From Adineta vaga (lineage: Eukaryota > Rotifera), in the NCBI GenBank assembly GCA_021613535.1, contig CP075495.1, forward strand, positions 14,632,001-14,696,000: DNA of 64,000 nucleotides, written 5' to 3'. This document shows positions 1 through 10,412 of this stretch, in pieces. Position numbers and translations under genes: made by a program. A model generated the notes under the pieces. The model saw nothing but the letters and a program-made list of their open reading frames with translations. It was not told the origin of the DNA and ran no database searches. Positions within the stretch are counted from its first letter, which is position 1. The number at the start of each line of letters is the position of its first letter.

Positions 1-607
1 TAGGATGACGACAAAAGAACAGATAATTATCATCTGATTTCCTTATCAATAAAGAGAAAAAAATGTAGTATAAACCAGGTGTACGTATAACACAAATGAT
101 TAATAAATTATTTTATGCAATAAAAATTCAATGATTCCGAACTAATGTTCTCTTTCATCGATATATTCAAGCATTTTCTGATTTTCTTTTCTTTTGACAT
201 GTTTCTATGGAAACATATCAATAGAATGAGCTCAAGTTTGAGGTAGTAGGTTTGTTAGTTTGATCTATATTGAAATTAACTAATCAACCTCTATTACTTC
301 ATACAATGACTTTGATATATGAGAGAATCTCTGATACGAATTTGTACAGTAAGTAATAAAATCCGATCTATTTAACAAATAGTTTCTACCATTAATCGTT
401 GAAATATGATGATTAAAATTTCTTTATTAATTCCTGGTTTGTTCTTTTTTATGTATTTATTTTCAATTAGCAAGCAATTCAACATTTGTTTGTTAATGAT
501 TTCTTGACTTTCTCTACGACAACAATAACAATGTGAATAAATACTGAGAAGAAACTCAAAATAACACAGTTCATTTATTATTTTCTGCATATTCAATACT
601 CTACATT
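1..607. other. Intergenic, no gene seen
   Basis: AT-rich sequence with many stops in all frames. A reverse frame around 372-596 is open but has no ATG at its 5' end and no recognisable domain, so it is not called. The last part is presumably the promoter and 5' UTR of the gene starting at 608. Confidence 0.5.
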
Positions 608-907
608 ATGGATTCATCGAATGATACAGGGCTACCATTAAAGATCTTTAGTATTATATCTTTATCATTAGGTTTCTGTTGTCTATTACTTTGCTGTGCT
701 GGATATATAGTAGCCAAGAAAAAATATAAACAACAACATCAAATTCATCTTTCTAATCATCATCATCATCATCTTTCTCCAGCACAGGTCCCCATTTTTT
801 CAATCGATATGGCAAATACACCAACATCCAATACTGATCATTGTTTCGATACACCTCCACCACCCTATGAACTCAAAGAAGAATCATTATCAAGTAAAGT
901 CTTTTGA
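608..907 (+). CDS. Small single-pass membrane protein with PPxY motif
   Basis: A 99-residue protein, unrecognised. Seen: a short polar N-terminus, one hydrophobic segment at about residues 11-36 rich in Leu and Cys (GFCCLLLCCAGYIV), then a basic stretch (AKKKYK), a run of His, and a C-terminal PPPPYEL (about residues 83-89). The layout (short N-terminus, membrane anchor, basic stop-transfer, cytosolic tail with a PPxY) suggests a type I/III small membrane protein that could recruit a WW-domain partner such as a Nedd4-type ligase; that role is inference. The 3' end is uncertain. A GTAAAG at about 893 and AG at about 925 would define a 31-bp intron and replace the last residues with a tail reading on to a TGA near 1006. 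That intron is shorter than others in this window, so the unspliced reading is preferred. Confidence 0.5.
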   Translation: MDSSNDTGLPLKIFSIISLSLGFCCLLLCCAGYIVAKKKYKQQHQIHLSNHHHHHLSPAQVPIFSIDMANTPTSNTDHCFDTPPPPYELKEESLSSKVF

Positions 908-1434
908 AATTTTCACTTCGAAAGCTAAATCTCAGATTCCTTTGTTTATACTAGTTCCACAACATGAATCAATTGTTCAGCTATCTCCTACTGAACAAAT
1001 CCCATGACGACCTACATAAACTCTTCAATTATTATAATCCTCTAATTTTTATTTTTGTTTTTGAAATAAGCAATGATTAATGAATAAATAGTGAATCAGC
1101 TATAATCGCTCTGACAAAGCAACAAGAGTCATACAGAAGAAAGATACAGAGAGAACCTGCTCTCAGAAAAAGAAAAACAACATACCAAAAAAAAAGCTAA
1201 CACAAAACAATAATCAAGGTCGCTGTACAGCATATTCAAATCATGGAGCAAAACACAAGAAAAAAACAAATCAACTTATCATTCAAAGAAAAAAACACAA
1301 AGCAACAAAAAGCAAAGCAAAGCAAAAAGTTTACATACAACATTGATTCAGAAGTGTGAAAATAGAGAAAAAAATGAAAACAAACAAACAAACAAGCTTT
1401 GACTATTTCTAAATACTTTTAATTATATCTGACT
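908..1434. other. Intergenic between convergent genes
   Basis: About 530 bases between a forward gene and the 3' end of a reverse gene. The part around 1090-1400 is strikingly A-rich on the + strand (runs such as AAAGAAAAACA), giving low-complexity purine/adenine sequence. No open frame with family resemblance was seen. Confidence 0.5.
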
Positions 1435-2478
1435 TTAGGAAATTGACCGACCACAATGAGGACATTGCTTACAGCAGTTCTTACCATTACTTTGAATAAA
1501 AAAAAAAGAAAAATTAGTTCAAGAAAACAAAGAATATTTCTTACCTGATTGATTCACTTGTTGTCGATCGCCAATGATTATTTTTTGTATTTTCATTATC
1601 ATTTGACCGTTCAATACGTGGTGGTGGAAGTAACGGTGGAAAAAGCATAGATAATGGACTAGATGATAGAGGTGGAGAAGCATTGACCCATCCATTGGAT
1701 TGTGGTTCAGGAGATAAACGCCATGTATTTGATGATGAAGGTGGTGTCAATGGCATCCACAATGGTGCATCGGGTGATAGAGATGATGAAGTTGCTGATA
1801 TAGGCATTGGACGATTGGTTGAAAGAGCTAAAGGAAATAATTGACTAGATCGGAGAGAGTTCATTTGCAACTAAATAGTTTACATCGAAAAGCTGTCCGA
1901 GCTGGTGTTTGTGGTGGTGTTGTAGTTGTTGAAATCGATGATGTTGGATGATTCTTGGCGACGGCCAAAGAGACCTTTGTGTTTTGTCAAATATAAACGA
2001 ATATTCAAAAGTGATATTTGAATGACCTACTGTGATTTTTCGTCCGTCAGCTATGGTACCATTTTTAACTTGCATGGCACGTTCACCATCACGTCGCCGA
2101 AGAAATGTTAAAAATCCGAAACCTTTCGATCCTTGTGCATTTGAAACGACTTCAACATCATCGACAGGACCGAAAATCTATCGAACAGAAAATACAAACT
2201 TCAGCAAAATAATTAACCCAATCTTTTCTCCCCATTTACATCAAATTGTTCTCGTAAATGTTTATCCGTCCAACTAAATGGAATATTTCCAACATGAATA
2301 CGTAATGAACCATCGTCTACAATTGATATTTGACGAGTTATAGATATATGATTATCTTCATTGAATACAATTGAACCAGAATTGAATTGATGATGATGAT
2401 GATGATGATGATGAGCGAACTAAGAAGAAAAAAAATTGGGTATTTTTCTTAATTCTATTTTAATAAACTGACCTGCAT
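1435..2478 (-). CDS. RBFOX-like RNA-binding protein (single RRM)
   Basis: Predicted nuclear splicing regulator of the fox-1/RBFOX type. Six exons join in frame: 2473-2478, 2240-2419, 2031-2177, 1884-1974, 1545-1827 and 1435-1489, 762 nt, 253 residues; introns are 53-62 bp with GT-AG ends. The RRM carries RNP2-like IHVGNIPF and RNP1 KGFGFLTF, and the stretch after RNP2 (RNP2, then VDDVEVVSNAQGSKGFGF, then GRKITV) follows the RBFOX RRM more closely than other RRM families. The N-terminus has eight consecutive His encoded by a CAT run (2389-2413). The part after the RRM is Ser/Pro/Thr-rich and presumably disordered. The last exon encodes a Cys cluster, NCCKQCPHCG, which I do not know from RBFOX proteins. 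Shorter than vertebrate RBFOX (about 400 residues). The two-codon first exon makes the start less certain; an in-frame stop lies just upstream of this ATG. Confidence 0.8.
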
Positions 2479-2952
2479 AATTGATTTGAAAAGATTCAAA
2501 GATCACGATGATGAAAATCTTAGTGATGGACTAAATAATCTAAAAAAGACATAACGAAATATCGGAATTTTTTTAATCGATTTCAATACGATATAAAAGT
2601 AGGTCTATGTCTACAGACTCGCATCATGTAGACGACGTGTTACTCGTATATTTAGAATCATTCTCTTTCTTTTTCTATATATATTTTTCTTTTTCTTTTT
2701 TTCTTCTGTCTCCATGTGCATACAGACATAAAACGCACATGTTGACGAAGAATATTGTTGCTTTGTATGAAAGAATCAACAAATTACAACTATACACTAC
2801 TAGTCGATTTTTGAATTTCTATACAAAGAACAGATTGAAAATTTTTCTCTTTGTCTGTCTATTGACCCATCCAGGCCTCGTCTTTTTCGTTTGTCATGAA
2901 GAATCGTTATATATATATATAAATATAAATTGTATTTCTAGATCGGTACATC
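2479..2952. other. Divergent intergenic region
   Basis: Separates the reverse RBFOX-like gene from the forward gene at 2953, so it should contain both promoters. It holds T/C-rich tracts around 2655-2705 and an AT dinucleotide stretch near 2910. The long forward frame across 2607-2972 has no domain resemblance and low-complexity Phe/Ser content; not called. Confidence 0.45.
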
Positions 2953-4443
2953 ATGTCGTGGATTTGGAATGAGAAAACAAATTTTATTCTTTTACATTCT
3001 ATTATTCTTCATCAACAACAATCAACAATCAATTGGTCATCGATTGTTCAAGATATTCAGTTAGAAATCTTATCAACTCCACAATTATTAAAAGTTCAAT
3101 ACGAATTTTTACTGGAAAATTTTCATTCAAAAGAAGATTCGTAAGTTTTCTTATGAAAATACGAATCATTAAATAGTGTTTGTCAGATCTAGAACATCTC
3201 TTTATATTGCAATCAAACAGATCTATTTACATTCATTATGTCAAAAAGTTGAAGATGGTTTACAAACAACAATAGAAATTGTTTATGAATTCATTCGACA
3301 TGTACGTTCTAAACGACTTCATATTCAAGATATTGAACAATTAATGAAAGAATGGAATTTTAAGTAAGAGATACAAATATTTTGTCAAAAAAAAAGAAAA
3401 CCTTTTCTCTTCAGCTCCTCATCAGATAAAGAACAGAAAAACAAAGAACGTCTTTTTAAAATATTAAATCGTCTTCGTGATTATATGCAAACATTACCTA
3501 ATAATGATCATCAATCGAAACTAGTACGAGACATACCATAATTATTTTTCATAATTTCATTTGTTTCTATTTCAAATTTAGATAATACATTCTAATACAA
3601 ATGAATCAATATCTGTAGAGAAAATCATTCAAAATGAACAGTTGGAAACAGTATCCGATAGCAATGATGAACCTTTAATTGAACATAAACGAAACGATGT
3701 ATTGCATTTACCTAATAGAGAAGTATGTTGAATCTGATTTGAATAAATAAATAATTATTTTGTTTATTAGAAATCATTGTTCACTCGTCGTCGTACTCGA
3801 TCATTGACAATAATGGCTGAAAATCAAGATGATAAAGTAAATATTGGTGTCGAATGGTTTGTTCCAAAATTTAAACGTCAACAAAGATCATCATCTTTAC
3901 ATGCTCAATGTTCATCAATACCTTCGATATCATCTTCAACATTACCAAAACAACATTTGGAATCGAATGGAACACGTAAAATTCGTTCATATTCTTTGTT
4001 CATCTTCTATTTTATTTAAATAGTTCTCACTACTATTGATAATGATGACTCGTCCGATTCAACTAACAATTCAAATGTTCGTCGTACACATACTCAACCA
4101 TCGGTATCTTGGTTACCATTAACAAATGAACAGGTTAATATGATCCAATATTTTGGTTTTTTAATTCGAATTATATTTTAATAGATCGCTGAAAAAGAAT
4201 GTCAGCAAACGAACTTAAAATTACTCGATGATCAACAATTAGTAAAATTAATTTTTTTCTTCATCGATATCGAAAAATTTCAATTGAATATTTTAGGATG
4301 ATGTATCATCGACAGATTCGGATTCAATTGAAGTTCAATGGTCTTCATCAAGAAAAACTAAGATATCTTCATCATCAATTTCTCATTCAACTGATGAACA
4401 TCATCAGGATAATAATTCATGTAAACGACAACGACTTACTTGA
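2953..4443 (+). CDS. Multi-exon protein, N-terminus weakly like BRD8 SANT region
   Basis: Eight exons join in frame with introns of about 39-58 bp: 2953-3140, 3187-3363, 3415-3522, then exons starting near 3583, 3771, 4022, 4185 and 4297, stopping at TGA 4441-4443. The N-terminus begins MSWIWNEKTNFILLHSI and continues with an NW-containing helix and a Q-x-x-YE-x-LLE motif, an arrangement resembling the W-x-x-x-EK...NW...LLE region at the N-terminus of BRD8, a NuA4/TIP60 subunit. No bromodomain is present. The rest is hydrophilic, with a basic patch TRRRTRS, Ser-rich stretches, an acidic DDSSDSDS-like segment and a basic C-terminus (CKRQRLT), consistent with a disordered nuclear protein. The BRD8 link is tentative; the gene structure is more certain than the identity. 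Confidence 0.6.
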
Positions 4444-4919
4444 CAAATCGAATCTAAGAAAATACTTTTGTACATAAACATATATTCTTTCTAAAATGAC
4501 ACTTCATTCAAATTCAGTATATTATGTAGAATTAATAATTACTCGTGTTTAATTTCATACGTCAATTCTCTTCTTTTTTTTAATGGAAATTAATCTCTGA
4601 TGAATTGAATAAAAATTAGATTGATTTCTGTTTGAGAAGTTCTTCTATCATCCGTTCGCGTTGTTGATACCTAGTTACTTAAAATTATCTTTGTTTAATC
4701 GATAGAAGAATGAAAATATTACGATCAAGAGTCAACTTTTTTTCTTACCGCCACAATGTAAATTTGAGTGAAGAAAAAGCGCTCCCTATCCATTTTTTCC
4801 AAGTGTATCTTCAGTTTGATTGGTTTTACCTGCAACTAACGGTATTATTATTGTAACTGTTGATAGACGTTACTACATTATATTTTTTACGAAAATAACT
4901 TGCTTAGAATCATGCAAAT
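4444..4919. other. Intergenic
   Basis: AT-rich spacer between two same-strand genes; it should contain the 3' UTR of the upstream gene and the promoter of the glycosyltransferase. No other feature seen. Confidence 0.5.
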
Positions 4920-5854
4920 ATGCATCGTATCGTATGTGCTGTGAATGAATCACTCTACTATCAAATACTCTGTAAAGGTTTACTTCAATCTCTACTCAAA
5001 TATTGTTCAATACCTTGTAAATTGACTGTGCTTCTTGATGGTGATCATATTCAACCTTTGGATGATCTACGTAAATATATTGAAATTGTACGTGTTAAAC
5101 CTCTCGATCTTATTTGTGGATGTGTACCATCTCGAACAACATTTGCTCGATTAGAAATACCTTATATTTTTTCGAATGAAAAACGAATTCTATATTTGGA
5201 TGTTGATACATATGTTATGAATGATATTAAGGAACTTTTTACTATGCAATTTAAAACACTAGCAGCCGTTGTCCCTGGTGATGTCTTAATGATCAAAGAA
5301 TTGATAAAACGAGAATTTAAATCAAACTTATCGAAATTAGAGTATGAATTGGATGGTATTACTTATTCTTGTGGTTTGGAAGATCATCGATATTTCAACG
5401 CAGGTATGTGATTCCTATAAATTTCATTAATAAAAAGCTGTGAAAAAAAGGCTTGCCATATTTTTCTTTAGGTGTTATGCTAATTGATCCATATAAATGG
5501 CGTAAACTTCGCGTCAAACAACATGTGGAAGCTCTGACACTTGCTCATCCATCGGCCATGTATACAAGTGATGAGATGGCATTAAATCTCATCTTTCGTG
5601 GACATTTGACTGATCTTCGAGCTTGTTATAATACGTTTAATTTCACAGAAATATTTCTGAACGAAACAGCACGTATTTGGCATTTTAATACTTGTAAACC
5701 AATTCTTCACATGCCATTAAGTCAGTGTCAAACATGGTTATCTTTATTTAAGACTAACGATCAAATACTTCTCAAGAAATTAGAAAATATTGCAAAAATA
5801 TCGGGAAATACCACTTTATTAGAAATGAAAAGCGAAGATTATCATAGAATATGA
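4920..5854 (+). CDS. Family 8 glycosyltransferase
   Basis: Two exons (4920-5403 and 5472-5854; 68-bp intron) give 288 residues. Glycosyltransferase family 8 transfers a sugar from an activated nucleotide sugar with retention, using a metal-binding DxD. Seen: N-terminal strand HRIVCAVNESL, a TFARLEIP helix before the ILYLDVDTYV strand whose DVD (residues 94-96) is the expected metal site, then the FNAGVMLIDP motif spanning the intron, and SDEMALNLIF in the position of the family's D-Q-x-x-LN motif. No signal peptide or membrane helix is visible, unlike animal Golgi GT8 enzymes, and the compact 290-residue form is nearer to bacterial LPS-type GT8 or glycogenin-like enzymes. Acceptor unknown. 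Possible horizontal origin followed by intron gain is inference. Followed on the same strand by a nucleotidyltransferase. Confidence 0.85.
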
Positions 5855-6008
5855 TGTTTTTGCAATCATTTTTATTACTTTCCATTTCAGATTCCTTGAA
5901 AGTTTCCACTCATTCTCTTCCTCTGCATAATCTATTGAAAAAAACTAACAAGTCTTTTTGCACAGTACCTTGATAAAACTGGACATTAATCATAACGAAT
6001 CGAATCGA

Positions 6009-6864
6009 ATGGAACAACAAAAAATAATTGAATGTTTAACTGAATTTTTTCAGAGAAATCCGCAACGTATTCAAGGTGCAATTCTCATCGGATCATTTGG
6101 ACGAGGAGAAGGTTCAGCATTATCTGACATTGATATTGAATTACTTGTCATTGAAGATAAACTAAATATTGATGAATTTACTTCCGATATTAAAGAATTA
6201 TTTAATCAAACAGATAAATCTTTAGTAATAAAACATACTATTTGGTTAGCAAATGTTCGAAAACTTGCTCTTTATCATGGAACACAACTTCTTCTAACAG
6301 AACTATATCTCTATAGTAAGTAAACATTTTTGAATTGTAATTCTAACTTTTTATTTAATCCAATTCATAGCTGAATTATCACAATTTGATAAATATTTTC
6401 TCAGTTCTCAAATAACTGATTTAACTAAATGTATTTTGGTTGATCAACAAAATCGAATTCGTCCATATCTTCAAAAGATTCTTACTCTATCTTGTCATAA
6501 TCGACAAGATTTAATTCATGAATTAATCTGTAGTATTCAATTCAAATTAGAATCAACTTCAACAGCTAAACGACGTTCTGATTCATATAAATTTTATTTC
6601 CTATTTAATATAACTTTACATGAACTTGTTCGATTAGCTCATGTCTTAGATGGTAAAATGGAATATAATTACAATCCGCCTCAATCGAAAGTTGATCCCG
6701 GTTTGGCATCGTCAATGGATTTAACTAAAAGTGATATATCGATGAAAAATCTTATCGATTTTTTTCTTCACCAACTCGATCGAATGGATAATAATGATAC
6801 AGTTTCGAAAGAAAAAGCTCGTAATTTTTGTAATGATTTAATGAAACGAGATTTTATATCATAA
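6009..6864 (+). CDS. Nucleotidyltransferase-domain protein
   Basis: Two exons (6009-6315 and 6371-6864; 55-bp intron) give 266 residues from the first in-frame ATG. The N-terminal half has the pol-beta-type nucleotidyltransferase signature: GSFGRGEG at residues 28-35 followed by SDIDIELLV at about 39-47, i.e. the GSxxRG and DxD catalytic motifs, followed by a third strand region around residue 80. Such domains transfer an NMP to a hydroxyl of a small molecule, protein or RNA. The C-terminal half is helical and unrecognised, with a conserved-looking HELVRLAHVLDGK helix. The architecture resembles bacterial stand-alone nucleotidyltransferases (MNT or aminoglycoside/lincosamide type) more than animal poly(A) polymerases; substrate unknown. 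Only 154 bases separate it from the GT8 gene, so both may be a transferred or jointly used block, which is inference. Confidence 0.75.
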
Positions 6865-7490
6865 AATATTTCTTAAATAAAATCATTCGACATTTTGTGA
6901 ATCCTGAGAAGTACACGTCGATACCCGATTGTTTTCTATTTCTATTATTTTAGCTACGAACGATAAAACAATTACGTTGTCAATATTTTTATTTAATAAA
7001 TCGATAGAGAAAAGGTGTTTTAAGTAATCCAAAAAGAATATTAAAACCGGAGGCTACAAATCAAATCATTAAGGTACTTTCTATTTAAAATAAAAGTCCC
7101 ACGCGTCTAGTCTCTCATTGAATAGAAGTACTTTAGCAATGCTCATTTAGTAGCTAGAGAATTATTTTTCTTCTCGTTCTTTCTCTCTTTTCATTCATCG
7201 ATATGCTGACGTCGATGACCAACTTTTTTCTCTTCTTATTTTCAACTAACAATTGAGTTATTTTCTCTCGGCCTTGTTTCTTTTTTATTACTTCTAAAAT
7301 AATCTATGAGAGAACGTACAGAATAATGAAAGAAAAATAACTCTCTTTAGGTTATGTAGACATAAAAAGAAAAAGATTCATCTTTAGTCAACTTCTTTCT
7401 TCTTTTTCAATGCATGTCAATTTACTATTCATGCTTTTTTTTAGTATTTATTGATAAATATTAAGAAGAAAGAAAACGAGTTTTTGTCTT
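6865..7490. other. Intergenic
   Basis: About 630 bases of AT-rich sequence with pyrimidine tracts near 7170-7290. It presumably carries the promoter of the calcium-sensor gene. No open frame or repeat of note. Confidence 0.45.
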
Positions 7491-8458
7491 ATGGGTAACA
7501 AAGTCGTTATCAAAGGTGGAACATCCAAAGAATTAACAAGTGAAGGTTTGAATTTTTAAATAAATTTTCTACATAGACTTATTTCATTGGAAAGAATAAT
7601 TGTATATAGATCTTGCGGTACTGAAAAAAAGTTCAAAACTTAGTGAAGATGGTGAGAAACACTAAGATAAGAACTTTTGATGAATTGTTTTTTCTTCTTC
7701 GTATAGAAATCAAAGATTTGCATAAAGTATATCATGAATAGAATTGGAAGAAATTTGAAAATATTTTCCTTTCAAGGCTTTTTGGAATGATTTTTCGTCT
7801 GGAAGAATGGATAAAAAAGGATTTGTTAAATATTATCAAGAAATAAAAGATGAAGCAGATACAACTGGTGTTTTATGCGAGTATATTGATTTCTTTAAAA
7901 GGAAATTTGAAAGATTTAGTTTTTATATTTAGCCATGTTTTTGCTGTATTCGATCAAAATCATGATGGTACCATTGATTTTCATGAATTCTTATTAGCTG
8001 TTGCAGCAGGCACACCAGGAGATTTGGATAGTCATCTAGATTATGTCTTTGAAATGTAAGACAATCGAAGATAATTATAATTCAGATTTTGATGTTTTGT
8101 ACTCATTCAGGTGTGATGTTTCAGGTGATGGACATTTAGATGCTAAAGAATTAGCTAATTTTCTATCAGCTTCGGTAAAAGTTACATATTTCATTCAATA
8201 GAAACATCATTGTCAATGTATCTTTAGTTAACTATTGTTGGTAAAACTGATCAAAAAGGTGAATTTGAACCGAAAAAATTAGCTGGTGATGTTTTTAAAA
8301 CACTTGGCATTGCTGAAGATAAGAAATTAACTAAAGAACAATTTATCAATGGGTAAAATTTTTCTATTTAAATCAATAATAGAACATATATATTTGCTTT
8401 TCTATTTAGATGTAAACAATCTCCTAATCTTCGAACATTGTTCGGTGGTGGAAATTAA
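7491..8458 (+). CDS. Neuronal calcium sensor-like EF-hand protein
   Basis: About 190 residues in eight exons with introns of about 50-65 bp. Family: recoverin/NCS-1/hippocalcin calcium sensors, which bind Ca2+ and regulate membrane targets. Seen: N-terminal MGNKVV with Gly2 available for myristoylation (position 6 is Val, so the signal is weaker than MGxxxS); the degenerate first EF-hand typical of the family (SSGRMDKKGFVKYY); two canonical loops DQNHDGTIDFHE and DVSGDGHLDAKE with all acidic ligands and the Glu at position 12; and a degenerate fourth hand (KTDQKGEFEPKKL) that probably does not bind Ca2+. The motif DHVFAVFDQNHDGTIDF matches the NCS EF2 region. One intron donor needs care: the exon must run on through GVLC (donor near 7879) to keep the frame into the second EF-hand. 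Stop TAA at 8456-8458. Confidence 0.85.
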
Positions 8459-8543
8459 ATTCTATTGACATTTGTAAAACATTATTTTTTAACGAAATTT
8501 AGTTGATTTACAATTCTTTTTATATTGTAATAGAAAGCATTTA

Positions 8544-8706
8544 CAGTAAAATCTCTCATAGTGGATGCCCCTATATAGTACACAGTTTTAAAAGTCTCAG
8601 GTATTAGTTTTTGCTAGAAATTTTTCGGTGTAACGAAAACATATTTACTACGTATATAAAAGAGTTGTGTTAGAAAATACCTAACCTCTTTAGAGAGATT
8701 TCACTG
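8544..8706. mobile_element. Pogo/Tigger-like MITE, 163 bp, TA target duplication
   Basis: Starts CAGTAAAATCTCTC and ends with the inverted copy GAGAGATTTCACTG, 13 of 14 bases matching, flanked on both sides by TA (8542-8543 and 8707-8708). The CAGTG-A-A-type terminus and the TA duplication are typical of pogo/Tigger elements of the Tc1/mariner superfamily. No transposase frame inside, so it is a non-autonomous deletion derivative. It lies about 85 bases downstream of the calcium-sensor stop codon and may be within its 3' UTR. Confidence 0.8.
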
Positions 8707-8708
8707 TA

Positions 8709-10412
8709 TATTTTATATTATTACAATTTATTAGAGAGAAATTTCAAGTACTTAAGTAAAGTTTTAACTATATTGAAGAGGTTATGTGTAGGAGAAATGG
8801 GAAAGTTATTAAGAGTGAAGTATCAAAAGAACAAACAGCTAGAAATTTATTTCGCATGATGAATTTATATTTGCGTCATACTGTGCTGACGACTGTTATT
8901 GTTTGTTTATAATAACAGACAGAAACGGCAAATCTAATCATACTAGTGCAAAAGAAAACTATGACAAGTTAACAAAATAACAATGTATTAATAAACATAT
9001 ATTTCTTGAAACTGTTTCTATAATTAATACTAATGATCATCTAGACTTTCTTCTCTTATTCTTATGATCTGAATTCTTCTTTATCGAATGTAATGTACAT
9101 TGGAGTAAGCTGAAAATTAGAACGAACTTCTACGTCTTATTACCAAAATTTGTTTATTGAATTATATTTAAGTTTTCAATCTCTGTTTGATAAATCTTTT
9201 ATACTAATTTCATTCATATCGATTGAAAAGATTAAAAATGTCATTCAACTATAAACATAATCGTTCGATTATCAATATTATAACTTTATATACAACATTA
9301 GTTACTTGATTTATAATTCAAGTTATTTCGAATCTCTAATTCGATAATGTCAATTTGCAAGTAATAATAAATTAATGTTTGTTTAATCAAAATGTTCAAC
9401 ACAAAAATCACTTCATACACTGAAATTATCATCAGATAGACAAACGTGAATAACAGGGACATTTATAATTCAAGCTTCTAAATCAATACTAATTTCAAGT
9501 ATTATCCTTGATACATATGTGCATCAGTACGGTCTACTGATCAATATAGTTACATATACAGAAGTATTATTCTTTACATTTGATAAAATATCAATATCAA
9601 CGAATTAAATATATATCGTTTTGTTCTCAATATTACTTGCATGTAATTGTTAAATGAGTAATAGAACAATATCTTCTTTCGATGCTATAATTATGCATTT
9701 TTATGTATGAGATTTTCAGAAAGATGAATGAATATAGTTGATAAATGTTGAGTGCATAATTAAGACCATGATAATAACAGGTAGTCATCTTAGAGTAGTA
9801 ATTAAGAAATGAAATTTTTCACATATGAATTCAATGAAATAAACCGTTTTGCAGGTTATCCGATACAGAGAAAGTAGTCAGAAACGATCGTTTATTTTCC
9901 TATTCAGTTACAATTAGAAGCGAAAGAAGATCAATAAATCTTCTGATGTCAATTCATTCCATGTAATTGTATCGATTATTCTATTTTCATACGATAAGAA
10001 ACGAATTTGATTGAAAAATCGACCTCCTATGTTAAATCGAATGACACAGAAAAATAGTGTAAAGTTTTCGTTGATCTATCAATCATATTGCAATGACGTC
10101 TGATGCTCTTTATAGTCAAAATATATATTATTCAACATTGTCAATAAGTAAAATGTTAAATTCGCGTCTTCGGTTTAGACAAATAGTGATTAAAGTTTTT
10201 TTTTTCTTATTAAAAATTAATAAAACTCTATTTTATATTGAAGAAATGTAACAGATGGAAGAATTATTGCATCTTTATAGAGGTCTTTTCTGATTGGTCG
10301 ATTTCATTCAAGCACTATGGTAGGTGGTTCTGTCTCAAATATCATACACATCATCAGCTAATATATTTTTTCTACTAGTAACATTTTGTGTTTATTTTTA
10401 TTTAAAAAAAAT
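8709..10412. other. Long AT-rich intergenic region
   Basis: About 1.7 kb without a supportable gene: all six frames are closed at short intervals and no repeat, tRNA or decayed family member was recognised. The end should contain the promoter and 5' UTR of the KCMF1 gene. Confidence 0.5.

Noticed and set aside
372-596. Reverse open frame upstream of the small membrane protein
   Set aside because: No ATG at the 5' end, no domain and low-complexity Ile/Lys content; likely chance.
4920-6864. Bacterial contamination
   Set aside because: Both genes contain short GT-AG introns and share the base composition of the neighbours, so they belong to the eukaryotic genome.
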